Shown one piece after another: positions 11,863-21,589 of a stretch of DNA of 64,000 nt (positions within the stretch are counted from its first letter, which is position 1; each line of letters opens with the position of its first letter). The notes beneath the pieces were generated by a model, which saw only the letters and a program-made list of their open reading frames with translations, was not told the DNA's origin and did not search any database. The stretch comes from Hyperoodon ampullatus. Lineage: Eukaryota > Chordata > Mammalia > Artiodactyla > Ziphiidae. Location of the stretch: the NCBI GenBank assembly GCA_949752795.1, contig OX457057.1:162045980-162109979 (forward strand). Reading direction: 5' to 3'. A program made the translations under genes and the position numbers.

Positions 11863-12325
11863 ATGTCCTTCTAAGAGGGGGCTCCCAGTGTCCCTCCCTC
11901 AGGAGGCTATGTACTAACTGGGGAGTCTGAGGGGAGCCTCCCCATCCTAAGAGAACCATGGACGAGGTCAGATGAGGGACAGCTTGTCCTCCCCAGGCTG
12001 GTCCTGGGAGCTAGTTAGCTGGCCTGGGCTGGGGGAGGGGATGTCAGAGCCCTTCAGAAGTGCTTGGCAGAATCAAGGCAGGAGCAGGGAGACCTAAGGC
12101 TCTCCGCCCCTGCTGCCACCCAGTCAGCTGGGCTTCTGTTTTCTCTCCCGGAGTTTGTGTTGGTCTCCCTTGTGGAAAAGGGTGGGCAGCATAGGAGAGT
12201 GTGGAAGCCCTCCACCGCTGGCTTACAGGCCAAGTAACAGCTCCCAGGCCTGGTACACACAGCACCTGGACAGGGTTCTCCCTCCCCCCACCCAGTCCTC
12301 CTGACTTTTGTTGCCCAGACCTTAC
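11863..12325. other. TOR3A intron 4 start, unique sequence
   Basis: Moderately GC-rich sequence with no repeat or exon that I recognise. It holds the donor side of the intron that leads to the missing TOR3A exons. Confidence 0.5.
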
Positions 12326-12504
12326 CTGAGAAAAAGAAAGATGGTTCTCGGGGACTTGGCCCTCGGGTTCTCGGGGGCCTGGCGTTCCAGGTGTGGCCTG
12401 AGGGCCTCTAGCAGTCCTGAGTGCAGCTTCTCAGCCTCATCTAAAATGAACAGGGTCTGGTGGCAGTGCTCCTGCGTCTTCCTGATCTGGCCTGCCAGCT
12501 GCTC
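12326..12504 (-). CDS. TOR3A: TOR3A coding exon 4 (Walker B)
   Basis: This 179-nt exon lies between the acceptor ctgtgcag and the donor gtaagg. It codes EQLAGQIRKTQEHCHQ, the Walker B TLFILDEAEKL, a helix HSGLLEALRPHLERQ, and ends in TIFLFL plus AG of the next Ser codon. The next exon is not found anywhere between 12,325 and 1. Confidence 0.95.
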
Positions 12505-15500
12505 CTGCACAGAATACAGGGAGCTGCTGAGGTGCAGTGGGAGGCACCTTCTAGCCCTGAGGACCCTGGTGAGGCACTGGTTTCCCCAGGACGCCTGCAA
12601 CGGATCACCTGGAGCTGGGTTCCACCGCAGAACCACCAATCCAAACCTCTGGGGGTGGAGCTAGGGCATCTGCCTCTAATGAGCTTCCCAGGTGATTCTC
12701 CTGTGCCCTGAGGTTTGAAAGCCAACTAGGTGGAGCCAGCCTGGGGAAAGGGAGAGGGACCTTGGGAAGTGGCCCCAGCCATGCTCCCTCCCCTTCAGGA
12801 TGAGGTTGCCTCCCAGAACTAACCCTAACTCACCCTCCCCAGGAATAGGATTCAGGCTCTCACAGGGGGGTGATAGGCAGAGATAGGCTTAAATGCCCAC
12901 AGGTGCCGTCTTGAACTCCAAGCACAGCACCCGCTGGCACCAGGCTGGGCTCTCAGGGAAGAACCCAGGGGAGGACCTGTTTGGGACCCAGCCAACTCAA
13001 AACTGGGGTTCCCCACCCCAGGCAGGATAGTAAGCCCTCTAGTGAAAAGATGCTGCTCTACAGGGTTCAGGAGAACAGGGCCAGCTCCTGCCCCAGGGTG
13101 GGGTGTTTTAGCAGAGCCCACACTCACCATCCACCTCTAGCCTTCCTGGATTCTGACTTCAGCCCCGTCTCCCCATAGTGTATGTGAGAGGACGGGCAGG
13201 GTATGAGAGAGAGTACACACGTCGATTTTCATAGTGGGGAAGCTGAGATTCACAGCTGTTTTACTGCAAAGCCAGCCAGTTCTTTCTGGGAAGGCCTGGC
13301 TGACCAGCTGCCTGCCCTCAGAACACGTTAGCCTACCCCTGCCCTCCCGGGCTGCACTGAAAGATTGCCAGGCAATCTGTGCTCAAAGGCTTACATAATC
13401 TTCCCAGGTTAACACACTCCAGATATTGGAACTAAAAGCCAAAGGTAGACACAGCCACCTCTGTCATGCTGCAATGGGGTTTGGTCATCGTCTGGCTAAC
13501 ATGTCTGAATGGAACCCAAAATAGCAGAGCAGCAGAGACACTTTCTGCCCTCCACTTGTTGACATATAATGAGTAGTTTGGGGAAGACATGGAAAAATCA
13601 CTTACGATAAGCCTGTTTAAAAAAACAGTGGAATATGCAACTTTCTGTCCAATATAATTACAGTGACATAAAAGAGCGCAGGGGAACGGCCTGAAGGAAG
13701 TACACCAAAATGCTAACTGTGGTGGTGTCCGTGTGGGGAGATCATGATAAAGTTTTTGCTTTCTCTGTTCCACACTTCCTGAGGCACTTCCACAACTCCT
13801 GCGACAGAGAAAATCAACACACGAAGTCTCTGGTTAAGCTCAGTGTCTGGCCTCTCCTGTATGGCTGGGAGGGCGACAGCTCGGGACGAAGAGCGTTTGG
13901 GACATCACTCTTTCCTCCACGTATTCAGGGCCTCATCTGTGTGGAGTGGATGCCTCTGTGGGTTACAGGTTCCCTCACAACGGCGCCCCTGTCCTCCAAC
14001 CGCCACAGCCAGGGCTGGCTTCAGCCCCCCTCCCAGCACAGGGGCCTGCGCCTCAGCTGCCGGAGCCTCAGCTGGGCTCAGCCCTGCTGGCCCAGCTCCC
14101 CGGCACGGCCGGCCTCACCTGGTACAGGTCCACATACTTGTGGTGAGGGAAGTGCAACGTGGCGATGAACACCTTGACACAGTCGCTCCTCAGCCCGTCC
14201 CGGTACAGGTTCTCTGCCAGCATCCGCGCCACGAAGTTCTTGCCTGTGCCAGACCAGCCGTGGAACGACAGAGCCAGGGCCTTGTCTGGCCGGGGCAGCT
14301 CCAAGTAGCCTCTGGCTGCTGTCAGGACCAGCTCCTGGGCCAGGTGCTGGCCGTGCAGGCGCACGCGCAGGTCCGCCTCTAGGCCTAGGGCCAGGAAAGA
14401 GCCATGCTAAGAGGTGCCCACAGGTGCGTCCCCACCAGGCTTGGCGATAGCCGAGAGACTGAGCACTGATAGACTGAGCATAGACTGAGCGTCTATGAGG
14501 TGGGAGCCATCCTGTTTGGTGGCCTCAGGACAAGAAGCCACTGGGCAGACATTACAGCGGAAGAGATTCAGGGCTATTTTCTGAAGAGTTTGAGAAATCA
14601 AGGTTGACTTCACCCTTTCTGAAGGTCCTGAAGACACCCCAGAAGGGTTGGCAGAATCCTATCCGGATAAGGAAGTTGCTCCCACCCAGAAGTTTCAGGA
14701 CCCCCTAAATATTTTATGGAGACACCCTCATTTTATTCATTCTAAATCAATTCAGCAAACACCTACTGGAGGCAGCTAGTGTGTGCAAAGCCCTCCTCCA
14801 AGGCTTTCCTTCCTCTCAGCCTTGAGGTTGCAGGGTTTCGATCAGGAGCCGTGGTGGAGACAGGGAGGGTGTGCTGCCAGCTGTGGGCAGGCTGAGGTTG
14901 GGTCCCTTCACCCTAGCATTTTCCTGAATTGCCTCCCCTCCCCACAGATTCCTGGGCCTTAGGGCCATGTAAGGTCCAACCTGTGAAGTTATTGATGATC
15001 CTGCAGTCCCCACTGTCACAACAGTCCTGGAAGCGGCAGTACCAGGTGGTCAGGATATCCAGGTACTGCTGGCCCAACAGGGGAAGGCTCCAGCCTGGAA
15101 AAGGAGGAGCTGTGAGATAGGGACGGAGCCCAGGGCCCAGGGAGAGCTGAGCACCGCCTCCCTTCTCCCGTCCTCTCTCCAGAGCCACTCCCCGCTGCTC
15201 TGCCCTGGGCCTTCCGTGTGCCGCCCTAGGGAATGGGCACAAATGGGCACCTCCGGCTATGAGGAAGTAGATGGCCTTGCTATATACAGATGCAGCTCCA
15301 GCTGCAGCAAAAGCTCGGTTTACTCAACAAATAAGCCTTAAGCATTTGTGCCAGACGTGTAAGAAACCCAAGCCCTGCCTGCAAGGAGTTTGGAGCCTAG
15401 GAAGGAGACACACAGTAACTGGTGATTATCATTCTTCCTTCTTGCTTTGGATTGCAGAATCATCTGATCACGGCCAACCCCAAGTGTCTCAATTCTTTGA

Positions 15501-16481
15501 TCAAATGTCAATTTGAATATGCCCAGCATTAGCAAAAACGAAACAAAAACCATTCACTGGAATTTAGAACTCTCGATTTAAATGGAAGATGTTTCTAGCA
15601 CCACTGCAGCATTACCATTACAGTACTATTACAGGACCTAGAAATAACGGCATCGACTGCAAGGAGCTTCAGAGATCACTGGGTCGTGACAACCCTGCCT
15701 CACAATTTGTCAGTGACAGAGAATAAATCAGAACTCAGGTCCGGTGGACTCATAGCCCAGCCTCCGCCGCCATAAGCAGCAAAGGGGAAGAAGGTACTTG
15801 GGGTGTATCCAACCGGGGACTTTCCTTAAAGCCATCAAGAAGGTGGGCAAGGGCAGCTCCTTGGAATAATGCCAGGGCAGGTTCGGAGACAGCAAGGAAG
15901 TGTGAGCCGTCTGGAAGAGTCAAGAACGGGCGACATGGGGAAGCGCAGCCAGGCCCACGCGTATGCACTAGGGCGCTGCGCCAGGGCTGGGAACGAGGGC
16001 AGTGACGGGCCTTCCTGGTCCCGCAGAGGCTCCCTGCCCTCAGCCTGGCCCAAAGGCTGGGCGGAATAGCAAAGCCGGCGGCTAAGGCGCCCGCCTGGAG
16101 ACCCCGATCACAATGGCCCAGGGCAGGCGTGAGGCTCTGACCTCCGTGCCCGGATTCCATCGTGCCTCGCGCACCCAGCCCGCGCTCTCCCGCCCTCCTG
16201 AGCCGGCGGGTCTTACCCAGGGGCCGCGCCGGCGCCTCCTCATCCTGCCTGCATCCCTCGGGCCACACGCGGCAGCTGAAGAGAGCCCAGTAGCGTCTGC
16301 AGAGGGCGCCGGCCGCCCTCAGCCGCTCCCGCAGGCCCTGGAAGGCCGGCCAGGACCCGGCCGAGCCCGCCTCCTCGGCACCCTCCCTCGGCCTCGCGCT
16401 GCCGCCGTGTCCCCACGTGCCCGGGGGCGGCAGCAGCAGCAGGAGCAGTAGCCAGGGCGGACTCCGCGGCCCGCGACTCAT
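12326..16481 (-). CDS. TOR3A: TOR3A, torsin-3A AAA+ ATPase (coding exons 1-4; 3' part outside window)
   Basis: TOR3A (ADIR) is an ER-luminal torsin-family AAA+ ATPase reported to be interferon-responsive. Seen here: join of 16217-16481, 14981-15094, 14119-14384 and 12326-12504 on the minus strand, giving 824 nt (274 codons plus 2). All junctions are GT-AG with matching phases. A hydrophobic signal peptide (WLLLLLLLPPPG) lies at residues 10-21. Walker A GWSGTGKN is at 169-176, with Lys175 and the torsin-typical Asn instead of Thr/Ser. Walker B LFILDEAEK places Asp237-Glu238. A sequon NFT is at Asn124. The human protein is about 397 residues, so roughly 120 C-terminal residues (sensor regions and C-terminal helices) are missing here and should lie left of position 1. 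No disabling change is seen in the visible exons. Confidence 0.95.
12505..14118. other. TOR3A intron 3
   Basis: Mostly unique, GC-rich sequence. An old L1 3'-UTR relic appears likely at about 13,540-13,790 (segment gaaggaagtacaccaaaatg). No further exon is seen. Confidence 0.5.
14119..14384 (-). CDS. TOR3A: TOR3A coding exon 3 (Walker A)
   Basis: This 266-nt exon runs from the acceptor ggccctag to the donor gtgagg. It codes GLEADLRVRLHGQHLAQEL, the Walker A loop SFHGWSGTGKNFVARMLAEN, and HFPHHKYVDLYQ. It ends on a codon boundary. Confidence 0.96.
14385..14980. other. TOR3A intron 2
   Basis: Short intron. A faint L2-like stretch (attcagcaaacacctactgg) lies at 14,735-14,770. Nothing else is recognised. 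Confidence 0.45.
14981..15094 (-). CDS. TOR3A: TOR3A coding exon 2
   Basis: This 114-nt exon lies between the acceptor ccttttccag and the donor gttgga (a weaker GT site). It codes GWSLPLLGQQYLDILTTWY, then CRFQDCCDSGDCRIINNFT. The cysteine pattern and the NFT sequon match the torsin-3A region before the ATPase core. Confidence 0.94.
15095..16216. other. TOR3A intron 1
   Basis: The left two-thirds is unique. An ancient MIR-class relic (gagcttcagagatcactggg) lies near 15,650-15,750. The right part enters the CpG island. Confidence 0.45.
16217..16481 (-). CDS. TOR3A: TOR3A coding exon 1 (signal peptide)
   Basis: ATG is at 16481-16479, with G at -3. The exon codes 88 residues: MSRGPRSPPW, a leucine-rich signal peptide, and a stem containing RLRAAGALCRRYWALFSC. 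It ends in CTGG before the donor gtaaga, leaving phase 1. The whole exon is inside a CpG island. The upstream frame to 16,826 lacks support and is read as 5' UTR/promoter. Confidence 0.95.
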
Positions 16482-16575
16482 GGCCGGATCCGCAGCCGAC
16501 CCCTCCGCCGCCCGTCCTCCACGGCCCTTTCCAGCCCTCGGTGGGCGGGCGGACGCCGGCACTTCCGAGGCCCGG

Positions 16576-16602
16576 ATTGGCCGGGGATTGGCCGGGGATT
16601 GG
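16576..16602 (-). promoter_or_regulatory. TOR3A: Three tandem CCAAT boxes (candidate NF-Y sites), 11-bp period
   Basis: ATTGG occurs on the plus strand at 16576-16580, 16587-16591 and 16598-16602, which is CCAAT on the gene strand. They form an 11-bp direct repeat (ATTGGCCGGGG). The position, 95-121 bp upstream of the TOR3A ATG, suits a core-promoter CCAAT element. Confidence 0.65.
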
Positions 16603-16603
16603 C

Positions 16604-16617
16604 GTTGCCACGGGAAC
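16604..16617. promoter_or_regulatory. TOR3A: X-box-like site (candidate RFX site)
   Basis: GTTGCCACGGGAAC closely matches the RFX X-box palindrome (GTTGCCATGGNAAC) with one or two differences. It lies directly beside the CCAAT array. An RFX plus NF-Y pair is a known arrangement in several mammalian promoters; use here is inferred. Confidence 0.5.
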
Positions 16618-17024
16618 CGCAGTTGGGCAGAGCTCGCCTCCCATGTGACCCAGGGCGAGCCAGACGCCGGCCGGGAACCGAAACCCGGACGGTGCACCCC
16701 GGAGGGCATCCCGAGGCCGCTTGCAGGCGCCGCCCACCCACCGGGGACTCGCTGCCAGGCAGCAAGCAGTCTCTTCTGGGTGATTGTGGTTGCAAAGAAG
16801 TTGAAGTCAGGCCTTAAGATGGCCACTGTCAGTAATCACCCAGATAATTTTGGGCAGCTCTGGTGGCCCATCTGAGGCCTACCTAACATGGGCACCCACT
16901 TGTGCCCTGTCTCGTGTCTGCAGATCAACTTCTTGCCAACCTGTTAGACAAAGTCGGGCAACCATCTCACCCAGGAGCTTGAGTTGGCCAGGGCAGTCAG
17001 CCCGGGCGTGGCTCCTCTACAAAG

Positions 17025-17034
17025 GGAAATGAAA
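17025..17034 (+). promoter_or_regulatory. ETS-IRF composite-like motif (GGAANNGAAA)
   Basis: The bases ggaaatgaaa fit the short ETS-IRF composite consensus, about 545 bp upstream of the TOR3A ATG. TOR3A is reported as interferon-responsive, which makes the motif worth noting. A 10-base degenerate match is expected often by chance. Confidence 0.2.
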
Positions 17035-17639
17035 CAGAGCAGCAAATCATCAGCAGGTTTCCACAGCTGGAGTCCACCAAAAGCAAGAGGAAGCTGGTGG
17101 GCTTCAGTCTGGAGATATTTGGGTTTTGGAAGCTCCCAGAGTCATGGGAAAATCACGAGGTCTCATATCAATGTTATCATAGCCCATTAAAAACAAGTTA
17201 GGCCGAGTACTGGGTGCACTTCCTTGGCTTTAAGTTTGCAACTTTCAAATGCTTGTGGCTGTGAGCTGCTTCTCAGACACCACTGGCAAAAGACCTGCGA
17301 GGCTCTTTCCTGGGACTCTGTTCTCATAACCTGAGCAGGTAACAAGGTCGCTAGATTTTGGAAGAGCTTAATGCATTTTTCAAAATCACCTGAGTTATTG
17401 AAGCCACTGGCCTAAGAGCCATCTTGTCCTAGGAAGAAACTGCTGTCTCGAAATCAGGGGACTTGACTAATTTCATAGGCTCAGTGGCTTTGAGGCTGGC
17501 CTCCCCATACAATAAGGTGAATCCTAGCACCAGATGTGTCACAGCCAAATTGATTCATATGTTCATTCCAGTCTCTTAGATAACACTCAATGCCAGGTCT
17601 GTTCCTTCCTCAAGAGCTCACCAAATGTGCTCCTGCCTT

Positions 17640-17760
17640 TAATTCAAACAGCAATAGAGAAAGAAAAAGACTTACAAAAACAATTAACAAAATGGCAATA
17701 AGAATATACATATTGATAATTTACAAAAGAGGAAAGAAAAAAAAAGACAAACAGCTGCAT
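17640..17760 (+). mobile_element. Old L1 relic
   Basis: Shares the motif caattaacaaaatggcaata with the L1 inter-ORF region at about 3,995-4,015 of this window. Confidence 0.6.
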
Positions 17761-18030
17761 ATATCAGATAAGCACCTGTGTGAGGATACCAAGGAAGTGA
17801 AATTGAAAAGCTACATTATGCATGCATATTGTATGTTTTAGGCATTCAGAGTGATGTCAGAACTGAACTCAAACCTTCCACAGAGCAGTCGCTAGTACAC
17901 CAGTGCTGAGTTATTGCAATCAAGCTCGTGAAACCCTTGGAAGGACAGTTAACAAGGAACACACCATTATGCTTATTTGGAAATTGAAAACATTAACTCA
18001 TTCAATAAATGTTGTTTGAGCATGAATGGC

Positions 18031-18200
18031 AATCTAGTATAGTGATTAACTGAATGGCCCCTTTTCTGACATGTCACTTTGGGTGTTACTTAACTGTTCT
18101 ATGCCTCAGTTTCCCCACCTCTAAGATGGGGATAATAAAATGGTCACTTCATAGGCATGCTGTGAGGGCTAATGAACTTATTCAGTTCTACATTAACCTT
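18031..18200 (+). repeat. MIR SINE relic
   Basis: Contains the MIR core pattern cctcagtttccccacctcta, then aagatggggataataa, then tgtgagggctaatgaa. This ancient repeat is shared by mammals. Confidence 0.85.
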
Positions 18201-18882
18201 TATTATTGTAAATGGCCCCACCTTGGAGGAGACTGGATGGTCTACACAGGAGGCTTTGGAAGACTTTATTTACACTTGTGAACTTCACAGGTGAATTTAT
18301 GGTGATAAAATTACTAGTATTTACCCTGGCTTCTTTTAAAAAAAAATCCATGTTTTAAGACTGTGGAAATAATTCTCTACTGGTAACTTTCATGTAGGTC
18401 TGCTAATTTTTGAGATTGGATTTTTATTTGGATTTCACATTTCATGGTAAATAAAGCAGGTAGCTTGGAAGTTCTTGGACAATTTGATTTCAAGACATCT
18501 TTTTCCTGAAAGAGTAAACTTTTTTTTTTTTAAACCAGATCAGTCCCACATAGAAACAATGAATCCAAACACCAGTTTTTAGCTAAGCCTCTACTTCAAG
18601 TAAATTGCTAATATTTCATTCTCAGTGCTTGGAAGCTACTGGTTGTAACTCTAGGAGCAAGATCTCATAGATGATGGGGACATCTAGAGGCTTTTGTGAA
18701 AACTACGGGTAGCTTTGATTCCTTAGCAAGCAAACTCAGTGCTACTCATGAAAGGCCCAAGGACCAGTGGCCCTGGCATTGCCCTGGAGCTTGTTAGAAA
18801 TGCAAACTCAGGCCCCAAACCTACTAAATCAAAATGTGCATTTTAGCACAGTCTTTCAAAGAGAAAATGGGCACACAGCACC

Positions 18883-18888
18883 TTTATT
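18883..18888 (-). terminator. FAM20B: Candidate distal poly(A) signal of FAM20B
   Basis: AATAAA on the minus strand is followed within 15 bases by a GT-rich downstream element. The position leaves about 2.4 kb to the TOR3A start codon, which suits the compact spacing of these two genes in mammals. Which hexamer is used cannot be decided from sequence alone. Confidence 0.4.
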
Positions 18889-21511
18889 GAGGTCATCTGA
18901 ATGGGACCTAGCTTAGCAATTAGACAACTTCCCTACCCCGCTGAAGGCCGTCGGAACACCATCCGCCTTGAAAACAACCTCTGGGTAAAAATCAAGTCTT
19001 TATCTCCAAATAAATTTGGCATGTAAAAAGCAAACTCTGAAAAGATAAAATGAATGTTTCACAGCTAATCTATAAGACAATGGCTCCTTTAACGTCTATG
19101 AAGTAGGGCAACTGAAGCATCACAGTGGGCTGAGACTTCCTCTCAAGAGGCAGGGCACACCTGATGAAAACCAAGGAAACCCCTGAAGGGTTATTTCTGG
19201 TGACCCAGGTACTGAAAACAGAATACAGGCCCAGGAAGCTCTGTATCTTCCACACATACGGCTTTGCATTTCTGGAGTCAGGGGTTCTACACACACCACA
19301 TGTCAAGCCTGGATTGATCTCCCCTTCTTCCCCAAGGTAGGTCTGCCTACCTCTCACTCTCAACCTCCTGTGAGTCTTTCCTGCTCCTTATTTCCACTCT
19401 AATTCACACGACTCCTGAGGCATTTGGTACTTCACAAGTAGTCTCTTCTGCTAGGACTATGGGCTCCTTGAAGGAAGGGACAGTCATTATCATCTTGATG
19501 GCCTCCAGCACAAGGCCCAAATGTCTACTGAAGACCAATACTTTACACACTGTGACTTCATTCTCTAATTCCCTCGCATTTATAAAGCGGCTTATCTTAC
19601 AGAATTCACCCATGCTAAACCAGTGGTTATGACCATTCTTGTCCATTTTACAAAATGAGGGCTGCTAAAAATCAGTTTTTATAGGCAGATACAGTGGGTA
19701 AAAATGAGCCCATAACAGAACCTCTCCCTCCCTACTCCCAGCTGCCTTTTCAGGCTTTAATACTGGTCTTTCTGGTATGCTTGAGAAGAAAATGAAGCCT
19801 GAAATCTCTCCTGGAAAATGATCATATGAGGTGAGTCAGCGAGGAACCTGTTAACTAGGCTTTAGCCTCCCTTTGGTATTCAAGTACAAGTGACAAAAAC
19901 TGGCACAAACATAAATGCTACAAATCAAGTAAAAATCTTGAGAACTCTGCTCAGTTGTCTGGTTGAGGTGTATGATGCTGCCTTTCCATTTCAAAATTTA
20001 AAAGTCTGGGTGTCCTAAGAATTATATAATCAGGGCAGCTGGTCTTTTCTTCCAGGCCTCTATGATACTGTGCTGACAAGTTCTTTGGGATTCATAATTC
20101 TTTCTCTCTAAAGAAGCTGCAAGAAAGAAGTTAACTATTAAATAAACAAAAAGCACCTAAGAATTATCCTACTGAAATTCTCGGTTCAGTCACAACCTGA
20201 TATGGGCCTTCTGAAGACCAGTGAGAAGTGTAAAGGTCTTATCCATAGATTCTGTGAAACAATCCCTGTGGAAGTTTATGGGGATGCAGAAGATGTAATC
20301 TTCTGTCCCCTAACAAAACAGGAAACTGGAACTGAAAACAGTGGAAGTATCCCGAGCCGGGGTGGGGAGGTGGGGAAAGAATGAGGAAAAGATGGTACAT
20401 CAGTACTTATTAAAATCTTTATTCATTTTCTTTCTTTCAGAATTGAAACCCATAGAACACATAAGAAATTTAGGTGCGTATCTGTCTTGTTTGGTATCTT
20501 ACCAAGCACAACCTCTATTTGTGCAACAGCTCTGAGAGGAAATCCTTGGCAGATCAAAACAGAGGGTAGTGGTTCCTACACCTCTCTTTGAAGCAAATAA
20601 ATTAACTTCCCAGTAAGTTATTCTCAGTTCCCCCACAGACATTTTGTATTTGTAACACCTTAGTTCCTTAAAAACCTGTGGCAGTAGAGTATCCAGCCCT
20701 CACCTTTTCAGCCCAGACTTGAGGCGTTGAAGGGGGAAAGCTGGCCTTCCCCTGTACAACAGTCTCATGAGGCAGGTCTATGTGCCTCGGGCGTCGGCCC
20801 TGGCTAGCACAGGAGGTGTTTGCTGAATGGATATCTTTATGTCACTTAGATTCACTCTCAGAGACTAAGAGAACCTTTTCCTAGCTTCAGGTTCTTCAGC
20901 AACAGTGTTTCCCTGTGTCAAAATAAATACATTTTTTCTTGTTAGAATACATATATGACTATATATATACATATACCTTGACTCATGTTTCCTGAAGCCC
21001 AAGCTCACAAGACGACTCACATAAGACAGCTCACTGATAGATGCTGTTTACCATCATTTGAGGTGTGGTCAGGTAATGGTCAAACAAGAATACGGAAGCT
21101 GTGGAGAAGGGAGGGTGAAGGAACATGGTGGATGGGAGGGGAAGGCCAAAAGCTTTTTTTTTTTTTTTTTTAAAGAAAGAAAAAGATGGCTTTCTGTGGA
21201 AGAACATGTTGCCTTCAGGTGACACGGAATTTCTGCCATGTATAGGATTCATCTTTCCCAAAATAACAGGATGTACCTGAATTCTTCCATTTCCTTATTA
21301 AATTTCATTTGACATATTAATCCTGAGTGCAAATAGGGAGAAATGCCTTATTAATAAATTATTGAGCAATACTCTAAGTAAATCAGATCCTATTAATGTT
21401 TTGCACAGAAAATTATTTACCCCCAAAACCCAAAATACAGCTTCATATTAAATTACAATTCTAGAATGAAACCTCTATACCCATATTCGCCCAAACTATG
21501 GAATAAATATA

Positions 21512-21589
21512 TTGGGTTGGCCAAAAAGTTCATTCAGGTTTTTTGTAAGATGGTGTGGAAAACCAGAATGAACTTTTTGGCCAACCCAA
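21512..21589. mobile_element. Mariner-type MITE (78 bp) in FAM20B 3' UTR
   Basis: Terminal inverted repeats ttgggttggccaaaaagttc at both ends are flanked by TA duplications (21510-21511 and 21590-21591). The arms pair for 24 bp without mismatch and continue after one mismatch, so the element is almost entirely a hairpin. It resembles MADE1-like derivatives of mariner. Confidence 0.92.

Larger units (their letters stand above)
15950..16760. promoter_or_regulatory. TOR3A: CpG island, TOR3A promoter and first exon
   Basis: This is a GC- and CpG-rich block covering coding exon 1 and about 280 bp upstream. Reading frames on both strands here are GC shadows. No TATA box is near the start. Three tandem CCAAT boxes and an X-box-like site (listed separately) lie about 95-135 bp upstream of the ATG. 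Confidence 0.75.
16761..18882. other. Intergenic interval between FAM20B end and TOR3A promoter
   Basis: No coding exon is seen. An old L1 inter-ORF relic (acaattaacaaaatggcaat) lies at about 17,640-17,760 and a MIR at 18,031-18,200. The remainder appears unique. Confidence 0.5.

Noticed and set aside
15750..16826. 358-residue minus-strand frame taken as one protein
   Set aside because: Only 16,217-16,481 is TOR3A exon 1. The remainder is intron read-through and GC-rich promoter, with a donor site gtaaga inside the frame.
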